Assembly: GCA_905370385.1 (NCBI GenBank)
Contig: CAJPKN010000025.1
Location: 1 to 15,951, forward strand
Direction of reading: 5' to 3'
From: Stomatobaculum longum
Lineage (GTDB): Bacteria > Bacillota > Clostridia > Lachnospirales > Lachnospiraceae
Length of the DNA: 15,951 bases
In this document: positions 1 to 8,623 of the stretch, piece after piece
Layout: each line of letters opens with the position of its first letter
Position numbering within the stretch: position 1 is the first letter of the stretch
Program-made: the position numbers and the translations under genes
Notes under the pieces: model-generated
Database searches by the model: none
The model's input: only the letters and a program-made list of their open reading frames with translations
Told to the model about the DNA's origin: nothing

Positions 1-428
1 CGCTTTGCCGCATAGAGATACGCAAAATTTCCGCCCTCTGCTCCCTGCGCGAGGTGCACCAAGGCAATCACCAAAAGATACGTGAGCGGAAGCGCCACGG
101 TTTTCCCGAGCGCACGTGACTTATCTTCCGTGAGGGCCCGATAGATTACAATTCCGCAGAGTAAAAACGGAAATAACAATCCGAGCCCGCCGAAAAGCCC
201 CAGCTGTACGTCCCGGAGCACGGTGCCGAGTGCGCCGCAAAGCCCGAAATTGCTGAGCAATAAGAGAACCGCAAAGAGAGCCAAGAAGAGCGGTATCACT
301 TCTCCGCGCAGAAATAAGAGTTGCTCCGCTTCTCGCTTTCTCTGAACCGCGGCACCGCTCTTCTTTCTGCTCCGCGGCACTGTCGCCGTTGTTTTTCGCC
401 GCCTTCCGCTGCTTTTTTTCTGCGCCAA
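1..428 (-). CDS. ftsK: FtsK/SpoIIIE-type DNA translocase, N-terminal part (runs off the left edge)
   Basis: About 142 codons are present; the motor domain lies outside the window. Translation from a TTG at 426-428 gives a very basic leader (AQKKSSGRRRK...RSRKKSG) and then hydrophobic segments: roughly residues 47-65 (VIPLFLALFAVLLLLSNFG), 74-98 (VQLGLFGGLGLLFPFLLCGIVIY) and 112-126 (TVALPLTYLLVIALV). The basic leader followed by a membrane segment ending LLLSNFGLCG is the usual start of clostridial FtsK/SpoIIIE, a membrane-anchored hexameric ATPase that moves chromosomal DNA through the division or sporulation septum. No in-frame ATG occurs in the visible part. The TTG is favoured by an AGGAGG seven bases upstream. 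It has its own promoter at 484-512. FtsK and SpoIIIE cannot be told apart without the C-terminal part, and identification rests on the membrane start only. Confidence 0.75.
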   Translation of the reverse strand, partial: MAQKKSSGRRRKTTATVPRSRKKSGAAVQRKREAEQLLFLRGEVIPLFLALFAVLLLLSNFGLCGALGTVLRDVQLGLFGGLGLLFPFLLCGIVIYRALTEDKSRALGKTVALPLTYLLVIALVHLAQGAEGGNFAYLYAAK

Positions 429-483
429 AACCACCCCTCCTCTCTATGAACTTTCGTTCGCTTTTCCGGAATCCTGAACTTAC

Positions 484-512
484 AGTATAGCACAAACAGG
501 GGAATCTGTCAC
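484..512 (-). promoter_or_regulatory. Promoter for the ftsK-like gene
   Basis: On the minus strand, -35 GTGACA (507-512; five of six consensus bases), a 17-base spacer, then -10 TATACT (484-489). TGC lies directly before the -10, making an extended -10. The spacing is ideal, and the start codon at 428 leaves a leader of about 50 bases. The -35 box lies inside the inverted repeat that ends the ATP synthase operon. Predicted by eye only. Confidence 0.6.
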
Positions 513-548
513 AGAGCGGCTCTCGCCTCCCGTGACAAATTCCCCTGT
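496..548 (-). terminator. Hairpin after atpC, likely end of the ATP synthase operon
   Basis: Arms 496-512 (ACAGGGGAATCTGTCAC) and 532-548 form a 17-base inverted repeat with one mismatch (506/538). In minus-strand RNA this mismatch becomes a G-U pair, so the stem is continuous only in the atp direction; in plus-strand RNA it is C-A. The loop is about 19 bases. The following T-tract is weak (TTTGTG), so termination may be partial. It lies 24 bases after the atpC stop codon. Confidence 0.65.
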
Positions 549-572
549 CTTATGCATTTTCGTATCTCGCGT

Positions 573-989
573 TCAAAGCTTCAGCTTCGGCTGCCCCGCC
601 GTCTGGATACGAATCAGTGCCCGATACAATTTTGCACGCGCCTGAATTCTCTCCTCGTCCGAGAGTTTTGCCTTGAGCCGCTCCTCGGCTCTCTGCTTTG
701 CCTCCTCCGCACGGAGCAGATCGATTTCATCGCTCCACTCAAAGGTGGTCGGTAAAAGCCGGCACATACCGTCCATCACCGAGAGCATGCCGCCGACGCA
801 AGCCGCCTCCCGCTCTTTTCCGTCGGGAAAGCGCAGCTTGGCCGTGCCCATGCCGACCGCAGTGCAGTAATTTGTATGACGCGCGAGGATTGCGAGATCG
901 CCCGTGATGGTGCGGAGCGTTAAACGCTCCACCTCACCCTCATATTTCAGCCCGTCCAGCGTGACAATTTCCAAGTGGAAGTTCGCCAT
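573..989 (-). CDS. atpC: F-type ATP synthase epsilon subunit
   Basis: The 138-residue protein has the family's usual two parts: an N-terminal beta-sandwich (about residues 1-85, with the GDLAILARHTNY loop corresponding to the usual GxxGIxxxH region) and a C-terminal helical hairpin (about 88-135, rich in E, K and R). Epsilon sits on the F1 central stalk with gamma. It couples rotation to catalysis and inhibits wasteful ATP hydrolysis through its C-terminal helices. It is the last gene of the operon; the atpD stop lies 12 bases upstream, with GGAGGA before the ATG. Length and position match the family, and nothing odd was noticed. Confidence 0.95.
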   Translation of the reverse strand: MANFHLEIVTLDGLKYEGEVERLTLRTITGDLAILARHTNYCTAVGMGTAKLRFPDGKEREAACVGGMLSVMDGMCRLLPTTFEWSDEIDLLRAEEAKQRAEERLKAKLSDEERIQARAKLYRALIRIQTAGQPKLKL

Positions 990-1001
990 GCGCTCTCCTC
1001 C

Positions 1002-3322
<2,321 letters not shown>

Positions 3323-3334
3323 CGTCTCCTCCTA

Positions 3335-4876
3335 TTAAGCCTGTGCCGTACTCGTCTGTCTTCTCTGCAGAAATTCCTCGGTGCAACGCTGAAGCGCCGC
3401 TTTCAGACGCGCTTCACCGTCTTCGCTGTAAGCGCCTGTCTTGCGTATCTCTTCCATGACGGAGACAGCATCCGGATCTCTGTCGAGGAAGCGATAGAGA
3501 TCCTCCTCGAATTCCCGAATGTCTTCGACCGGAATCGGAAGCAAAATGTTATTGACGACCGCATAGAGAATCGCAACCTGCTTCTCAACGGAAACCGGTG
3601 CCGACTTGCCCTGCTTTAAGACTTCCACAATGCGCTCGCCCTGCGCGAGACGCGCCTTGGTATCCGCATCAAGGTCGGAACCGAACTGCGCGAAACTCTG
3701 CAACTCGCGGTACTGCGAGTAGATGAGCTTCAGGGTGCCCGCGACCTTCTTCATCGCCTTGACCTGCGCGTTTCCGCCGACACGCGACACCGAAATACCC
3801 GGGTTCACCGCCGGCATAACGCCGCTGTGGAAGAGCTCGGTCTCAAGGAAAATCTGACCGTCGGTAATCGAAATGACGTTGGTCGGAATGTAGGCAGAGA
3901 CATCGCCCGCCTGGGTCTCGATAATCGGCAGCGCCGTCATCGAACCCGCTCCCTTCTCTGCGGAGAGCTTTGCCGCACGCTCCAGGAGTCTCGAGTGCAG
4001 GTAGAAGACATCGCCCGGGTACGCCTCACGGCCCGGCGGACGCCGAATCAGAAGCGAAATCGCGCGGTATGCCACCGCGTGCTTCGAAAGATCGTCATAG
4101 ACAATCAGCACGTGCTGACCGCGGTTCATGAAGAACTCACCCATCGCACAGCCCGCATAGGGTGCGAGATACTGCAGCGGGCTCGGCTCCGAAGCCGTTG
4201 CCGCAACCACAATCGTGTAGTCCATCGCACCGGCTTCCTTAAGCGTATTCACAAGTCCCGTGACCGTGGAGCGCTTCTGGCCGATTGCAACATAGATACA
4301 AATGACATCCTTGCCCTTTTGGTTCAGGATGGTGTCGAGCGCGATCGTCGTCTTACCCGTCTGACGGTCGCCGATGATCAGCTCACGCTGTCCTCTTCCG
4401 ATCGGAATCATCGAGTCGATTGCCTTGATACCCGTCTGCATGGGTTCCTTGACCGGCTGGCGATCGATGATACCCGGTGCCGGGCTCTCGACCGCGCGAT
4501 ACTCCTGACTTGCGATCGGGCCCGCGCCGTCAATCGGCTGACCGATTGCGTTCACGACGCGGCCAAGCAAAGCCTCGCCGACCGGGACCGAAACCACGCG
4601 CCCCGTGCGCTTAACGGTCTGTCCCTCCTGAATACCGACGTCCGAACCGAACAAAACCGCCGAGACGCTGTTTTCCTCCAGATTCTGTGCCATACCGAAG
4701 CTGCCATCCTGAAACTCAAGAAGCTCGCCGGACATGCAATTTGTAAGGCCGGAAACTCTCGAAATACCGTCTCCGACCGTGAGCACCGTCCCGGTTTCGT
4801 TCTGAATGATGGCGTTCTCGTAGTATTTAATCTGGCTTCGAATGACCTCAGAGATCTTTTCTGACTTTAATTCCAT
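3335..4876 (-). CDS. atpA: F-type ATP synthase alpha subunit
   Basis: The 513-residue protein has the N-terminal beta-barrel (about 25-95, [17 protein letters not shown]), Walker A GDRQTGKT (169-176), the [24 protein letters not shown] stretch (about 277-296; here LIRRPPGRE) and the arginine finger in [10 protein letters not shown] (R365), which reaches into the neighbouring beta site. Alpha binds nucleotide but does not catalyse; it forms the alpha3beta3 head and holds delta through its N-terminus ([20 protein letters not shown]). AAGGTGGG precedes the ATG. The gap to atpH is 15 bases. Full length, with the expected motifs intact. Confidence 0.98.
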   Translation of the reverse strand: MELKSEKISEVIRSQIKYYENAIIQNETGTVLTVGDGISRVSGLTNCMSGELLEFQDGSFGMAQNLEENSVSAVLFGSDVGIQEGQTVKRTGRVVSVPVGEALLGRVVNAIGQPIDGAGPIASQEYRAVESPAPGIIDRQPVKEPMQTGIKAIDSMIPIGRGQRELIIGDRQTGKTTIALDTILNQKGKDVICIYVAIGQKRSTVTGLVNTLKEAGAMDYTIVVAATASEPSPLQYLAPYAGCAMGEFFMNRGQHVLIVYDDLSKHAVAYRAISLLIRRPPGREAYPGDVFYLHSRLLERAAKLSAEKGAGSMTALPIIETQAGDVSAYIPTNVISITDGQIFLETELFHSGVMPAVNPGISVSRVGGNAQVKAMKKVAGTLKLIYSQYRELQSFAQFGSDLDADTKARLAQGERIVEVLKQGKSAPVSVEKQVAILYAVVNNILLPIPVEDIREFEEDLYRFLDRDPDAVSVMEEIRKTGAYSEDGEARLKAALQRCTEEFLQRRQTSTAQA

Positions 4877-4891
4877 TCTATGCCCACCTTT

Positions 4892-5431
4892 TTACAGTAC
4901 TATCTCTTCCACTTTTTTGCGAATGGCGAGAAGTCGACCCGCAACACTGCCGTCCAAAGTCTTGCCGTCCATCTCAACCACCATGCCGCCGAGCAGACTT
5001 GCATCAATCCGCTCTTTGAGCACCACTTGCTTTCCGCTCTGCTTTTCCAGCGCTTCCTTCAGTTTACCGCGCTCCGCCTCTTCGAGCGGTACCGCCGTAC
5101 GGACCAGCGCCTCGGCAATGTTATGCGCTTTGTTAAAGCGCTGTTCGTAGGCGCGGCACATGCCGGCATACTGAAACAGCAGCCCTCTCTCGGTAATGAG
5201 CTTTAAGAAATTCAGGAGGTAGGGCTTAATCTCACCCCGAAACGCCTGGTCCAAAAGTTCCAAGCGCTTCTCCTTCGGAATACTCGGCTCGGAGAGCAGC
5301 GCGGCATACTGCGGATTTTCCCGCAATAAATGCTGTACGCCCTGCATCTCTTCGAGCAAGTCTCTCTCCTGCTTCTCCTCCGCGGCGAGATCGTAGAGAC
5401 TGCCGCCGTAGAGCTCAGCTGCGCGCATCAT
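4892..5431 (-). CDS. atpH: F-type ATP synthase delta subunit
   Basis: The 179-residue protein is the stator component joining the b subunits to the top of the alpha3beta3 head. The N-terminal helical domain (about 1-105; AAELYGGSLYDLA, PSIPKEKRLELLDQAF) and the C-terminal part with the delta signature IDASLLGGMVVEMDGKTLDG (about 142-161) are clear. The start ATG overlaps the atpF stop by four bases (ATGA), so translation is probably coupled. A second in-frame ATG follows immediately, and either could be used. Length is normal for the family. Confidence 0.96.
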   Translation of the reverse strand: MMRAAELYGGSLYDLAAEEKQERDLLEEMQGVQHLLRENPQYAALLSEPSIPKEKRLELLDQAFRGEIKPYLLNFLKLITERGLLFQYAGMCRAYEQRFNKAHNIAEALVRTAVPLEEAERGKLKEALEKQSGKQVVLKERIDASLLGGMVVEMDGKTLDGSVAGRLLAIRKKVEEIVL

Positions 5432-5931
5432 GACGCATCCTCAACCTTCTGCAGGAAGTCGTCAATCAGTGCGCGGTGATCCGACTCGTGAATTTCACGC
5501 TCGACCACGCGACCGGCAATGTCCATTGCGAGTCCGCCGATTTCATCCTTCGCCTCGTTCAGCGCGCGCTTTCTCTCCTGGCGGATATCATTTTCCGCCT
5601 TGGCTTTCAGCGACTGCGCCTCTGTTCTCGCGTTTGCAAGCAGCTCATCCGCCTGCTGGGATGCATCCTGTTTTGCGCGTTCCAAAATGCTTGCCGCCTC
5701 TTCGCGTGCGCGCGCCATATTCTCCGTATACTCTGCCTTGACAGCCTCTGCCTCCGCCTTTTCCTGTTCTGCGGCCCGGATGTTTTGATCCGCGCGCTTC
5801 TGGCGCTCCTCAAGGATGCGCTTCACCGGCTGAAACAAAAACTTCTTCATCAGAAACATCTGAATGAAGAGATTCAGGATGGTCAGAACAAAGGTCGAAG
5901 GCACGATGGTTACCAGTGCCTGTGTATCCAT
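5428..5931 (-). CDS. atpF: F-type ATP synthase b subunit
   Basis: The 167-residue protein has one N-terminal membrane helix (about 8-30, TIVPSTFVLTILNLFIQMFL), then a long, charged, Ala-rich stretch (about 38-140) typical of the b-subunit dimeric coiled coil, and a short C-terminal delta-binding region (RVVEREIHESDHRALIDDFL). It is the peripheral stalk that stops the head turning with the rotor. GGGAGGG precedes the ATG. It starts 15 bases after atpE and overlaps atpH by four bases. Only one b gene is present, so the stalk is expected to be a homodimer, as in most non-photosynthetic bacteria. Confidence 0.96.
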   Translation of the reverse strand: MDTQALVTIVPSTFVLTILNLFIQMFLMKKFLFQPVKRILEERQKRADQNIRAAEQEKAEAEAVKAEYTENMARAREEAASILERAKQDASQQADELLANARTEAQSLKAKAENDIRQERKRALNEAKDEIGGLAMDIAGRVVEREIHESDHRALIDDFLQKVEDAS

Positions 5932-5946
5932 CTTAACCCTCCCGAC

Positions 5947-6240
<294 letters not shown>

Positions 6241-6267
6241 CTAAATGTTGGTGATTGCAAAGCCGCC

Positions 6268-7029
6268 TTAACCTTCGGCCGCATTCGCAATGTACATAAT
6301 GGTGAGCATTGTAAAAATGAAAGCCTGCATGATGCCGGAAAACCAGTCGAAATAAAACGACATAATTGCCGGAAGTCCGACCGCGAGAATCGGAATGCCG
6401 GAGAGGAAATCTCCGACCGCACCCGGAATCAGTCCGAACAGCGCTGCCGAAGCGACACCGAGCGCCGCGTAAATCAGACCGTTGATGACCACGCCCGAGA
6501 GCACGTTGCCGAAGTGACGGCAAGCCATACTGATCGGTGTCGCAATCTCCGAGAGAATGTTAAACGGTGTCATTACCGGAATCGGCGTTGTGAAGCCCTT
6601 CAGATAACCGAGCAGTCCACCCGCCTTGATCTTGTTTGCCGTAATCATCGTGAATACGGTCAAAGCCCAAGCAGCCTCAACCGAAAGATCGGCCGTCGGG
6701 CTTCTGAGCCCCACCAGGCTGATCAGGTTTGACACCACGCTCGTCGCAAACAGCGCACCGACGAACGGAATCAGGTAGTCGAACTTGGTGCCGCCTGTGT
6801 TGTTCCGCACCAAGTTCTCCGCACTCTCCACAATCAGTTCCGCGAGGGCCTGTCTCTTCCCGATGTGCTCCACCTTCAAACCGCGGGTCAGGAAAATACA
6901 AAGTCCCGTGATAATCAGCATGACCAACCAGGAAATGACCACCGTCTCCGAAACAACAATGTCTCCGAGTATCGGCAAATGGGTCGGAATGCGAAAGAAA
7001 ATCTTTGCGCCGGAAATATCAAAGTTCAT
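6268..7029 (-). CDS. atpB: F-type ATP synthase a subunit
   Basis: This 253-residue hydrophobic protein has at least five membrane segments (about 28-48, 84-108, 118-134, 172-200 and 212-250). It forms the two half-channels that deliver ions to the c ring. The essential arginine of the long helix is R171 in EIATPISMACRHFGNVLSG, with the family glutamate E161 ahead of it. The atpI-like stop lies only three bases upstream, and GGGGGTGA inside the end of that gene serves as ribosome site. The 39-base gap to atpE is the longest inside the operon. No truncation is visible. Confidence 0.96.
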   Translation of the reverse strand: MNFDISGAKIFFRIPTHLPILGDIVVSETVVISWLVMLIITGLCIFLTRGLKVEHIGKRQALAELIVESAENLVRNNTGGTKFDYLIPFVGALFATSVVSNLISLVGLRSPTADLSVEAAWALTVFTMITANKIKAGGLLGYLKGFTTPIPVMTPFNILSEIATPISMACRHFGNVLSGVVINGLIYAALGVASAALFGLIPGAVGDFLSGIPILAVGLPAIMSFYFDWFSGIMQAFIFTMLTIMYIANAAEG

Positions 7030-7032
7030 ACC

Positions 7033-7467
7033 TTAGATCTCACCCCCTTGCTTTGCTTCTGTTTCCTCTTTTTTCGGGAAAAAACCTTGCAAGCGCACGA
7101 AAAGGCCCGGAAAGAACAGGGGCAGTATACCCGCAATCGGGTGAACGAAGGGCACGGCAACCGCGACAATCATCCACACAATCTGCATGGTATTGCGATT
7201 CACATAGGATTTCTGCATGAAACGCTTCGCCTCTTTGGGATCCTCCAAGCCCGCAACATGCTGCACCGTAAGTCCCATCAAAAAGAAGTTCAGAACACTC
7301 ACTGCTGCGCCGAGCAGCGCAGAGACAACCGTGCCGAGAGAAAAGCCGAGTTTACCGGGAAACACAAGATGCAGGGCAAACAAGATTCCCAGCATGAGCG
7401 CCGTCATAATCGCCACGCCGAGTGCCACTTTTTCGGTCTCGCGCCGAACAGCTTTCTGTACCTTCAT
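7033..7467 (-). CDS. atpI: AtpI-like ATP synthase accessory membrane protein
   Basis: The 144-residue protein has four predicted membrane segments (about 16-36, 43-66, 94-112, 113-130) and charged ends (MKVQKAVRRETEK; KKEETEAKQGGEI). Position just before atpB, size and four-helix pattern match the ATP synthase subunit I family. That family is not part of the finished enzyme; it helps assemble the c ring, shown for Na+-type synthases such as that of Acetobacterium. GAGGAGGGCT precedes the ATG. Sequence conservation in the family is low, so the call leans on topology and position. Confidence 0.8.
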   Translation of the reverse strand: MKVQKAVRRETEKVALGVAIMTALMLGILFALHLVFPGKLGFSLGTVVSALLGAAVSVLNFFLMGLTVQHVAGLEDPKEAKRFMQKSYVNRNTMQIVWMIVAVAVPFVHPIAGILPLFFPGLFVRLQGFFPKKEETEAKQGGEI

Positions 7468-7485
7468 AGCCCTCCTCTTCTGTTT

Positions 7486-7755
7486 TCAGCGGTGTTCATT
7501 GCTCGCAACCCGCGTCTCTTTGTCCTCTTCGTCGCGCTTCGTTCGGTTCATAACACTTTGGTACAACTTCCATGCCGTTGTAAAGGATGCACCGAGCCCG
7601 AAAAAGAAACCCGGAATGTATACCCACTCACCGACATGTCGAACCGAAACCAGATGTTGACACAAAAATAGACATAAAAGAAGCGGCGCCGCGAGAGAAA
7701 GACCGAACTGACTTAAGAGCAAAAGGTTTTGCATAATCTCAGAACGATGCTTCAT
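7486..7755 (-). CDS. atpZ: AtpZ-like small membrane protein, first gene of the ATP synthase operon
   Basis: 89 residues from the ATG at 7755. Two membrane helices (about 9-32 and 41-65, the second containing IPGFFFGLGASFTTAWKLYQ) are followed by a charged tail (NRTKRDEEDKETRV). This matches AtpZ, a two-helix protein often encoded before atpI. In alkaliphilic Bacillus, AtpZ and AtpI have been linked to Mg2+/Ca2+ uptake. The frame is open up to 7887, but the promoter lies at 7802-7830, inside that extension, and AGAGAGG sits just before 7755, so the short form is chosen. Family assignment is by topology and position; the helix-1 sequence is rather divergent. Confidence 0.7.
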   Translation of the reverse strand: MKHRSEIMQNLLLLSQFGLSLAAPLLLCLFLCQHLVSVRHVGEWVYIPGFFFGLGASFTTAWKLYQSVMNRTKRDEEDKETRVASNEHR

Positions 7756-7985
7756 TTTCTTGCCTCTCTCTACAACACCGGAACACTGGAATACCAATTT
7801 ATTTTTATCATTCGCGAGGAACTTTGTCAAGGTAATACTGCCCAAGCTCTCCCGACCATAAACTTCTCTTTTTTGTAAGTCTGTCACAAAAGATAGCTTA
7901 TATGACGCTTATCTTCCGAAAGCGCTGGACATTTCCTCCGCCATGCGCAAAGATTGCATGAGTACAACCGTTTCGGAGGATTTTG
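7756..7985. other. Divergent intergenic region between atpZ and the HD-like gene
   Basis: 230 bases holding the leftward atp promoter (7802-7830). For the rightward gene no convincing promoter was found: TTGTAA (7873-7878) and TATATG (7899-7904) are 20 bases apart, too far for a good sigma-70 site. A small imperfect hairpin (CATG/CAA at 7942-7950 with TTG/CATG at 7954-7960) lies in the presumed leader. The GGAGGA at 7975-7980 is the ribosome site of the rightward gene. Confidence 0.5.
7802..7830 (-). promoter_or_regulatory. Main promoter of the ATP synthase operon
   Basis: On the minus strand, a perfect -35 TTGACA (7825-7830), a 17-base spacer, -10 TAAAAA (7802-7807), and TGA directly before it as extended -10. 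Transcription should start near 7795, leaving a leader of about 40 bases before the atpZ-like ATG at 7755. No operator or riboswitch-like structure was seen in the leader. Confidence 0.7.
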
Positions 7986-8477
7986 ATGAAGAGCGTCAAA
8001 GAAATTTCGCGCGATATTGCATTTTATTCGAAAGGACATATGCGCGAGTTGGATCGTTTGCTCCGCGTCTGGGGCTTTGCGCGGGAAATTGCGGACGGCG
8101 AAGCTCTGAGCCGCCGTGAGCGCTATGCGCTTGAAGTCGCGGCTTTAACCCATAATATCGCCTACCCGCTGTGCCGCGAAACATACGGCAGCGAAGACCC
8201 CGCGCTTCAGGCACGGGAGGGAGCTGCTTTGGTGCGTGATTTCCTGCGGGATGCCGACATGCCCGCGGAACAACTGGAGCGCATTGTCTATCTGGTTTCC
8301 CGGCACCACAGCGAAGAGCCCGCGGAAGAACCGGATTTGCAAATTCTGCTGGAAGCCGTTTACATTGCGTCCGTTCGCGAAAAACACATACCGCGCGCCG
8401 AGGTCAAAACGGCGATGAAAACGTTGTTTCGAACAAAAAGCGGAATTGCGGAAGCAAAAATGATACTGGGACTCTGA
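7986..8477 (+). CDS. HD-domain-like protein with apparently degenerate metal site
   Basis: 163 residues from the ATG at 7986, with GGAGGA five bases ahead. The fold pattern follows small HD-superfamily proteins common in Clostridia: DRLLRVWGFAREI (23-35), AALTHNIAY (52-60), YGSEDPALQAREG (67-79), IVYLVSRHHSEE (100-111), DLQILLEAVYIAS (117-129) and FRTKSGIAEA near the end. In active relatives the metal ligands are H in HFLKV, H and D in HDIGI, and D in EADFLVN. Here these positions read R24, H56, N57 and V125, so three of four are lost. HD proteins are usually phosphohydrolases; this one may have become a binding or regulatory protein. It is the only plus-strand gene and stands alone between two oppositely oriented units. 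The substrate is unknown. Confidence 0.7.
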   Translation: MKSVKEISRDIAFYSKGHMRELDRLLRVWGFAREIADGEALSRRERYALEVAALTHNIAYPLCRETYGSEDPALQAREGAALVRDFLRDADMPAEQLERIVYLVSRHHSEEPAEEPDLQILLEAVYIASVREKHIPRAEVKTAMKTLFRTKSGIAEAKMILGL

Positions 8478-8494
8478 GCCGCCGCGTTTTGTCG

Positions 8495-8519
8495 CCACCC
8501 GCATAGCGGGTGGTTTTTT
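8495..8519 (+). terminator. Rho-independent terminator of the HD-like gene
   Basis: Perfect 8-base GC-rich stem CCACCCGC (8495-8502), loop ATA, GCGGGTGG (8506-8513), then six T (8514-8519). It starts 17 bases after the stop codon. Confidence 0.93.
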
Positions 8520-8538
8520 AAGACAGCCTGTTTCACAG

Positions 8539-8587
8539 AAAATAAGAACCCCGCAGCGCTTGCTTTTACTAGCGTTACGGGGTTCTT
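8539..8587 (-). terminator. Terminator-like hairpin after the NlpC/P60 gene
   Basis: Outer arms AAGAACCCCG (8544-8553) and CGGGGTTCTT (8578-8587) pair perfectly. A weaker inner stem (8555-8560 with 8571-8576) extends it, with a loop around TGCTTTTACT. On the minus strand the stem is followed by ATTTTC, a short T-tract. It lies about 36 bases past the stop at 8624 and faces the plus-strand terminator, so the two convergent genes are separated by back-to-back hairpins. Confidence 0.7.
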
Positions 8588-8623
8588 CACCAACTCTTTT
8601 TGTCCTATCGCTCTGTAACTCAC

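Noticed and set aside
3827..4864. Long plus-strand open frame (345 codons) opposite atpA
   Set aside because: It mirrors the codons of a clear atpA gene; the product is Arg/Asp/Asn-rich low-complexity-like sequence with no domain, typical of antisense frames in GC-rich DNA.
7756..7887. N-terminal extension of the AtpZ-like protein to a start at 7887
   Set aside because: The operon promoter (TTGACA and extended -10) lies inside the extension, and a good ribosome site sits right before the ATG at 7755.
7873..7904. Rightward promoter for the HD-like gene (TTGTAA ... TATATG)
   Set aside because: The 20-base spacing is too long for a standard promoter and neither box is strong.
7891..7914. Imperfect inverted repeat AGATAGC ... 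GCTTATCT as operator
   Set aside because: It needs a bulge to pair, is AT-rich and could be chance; no regulator is known to match it.
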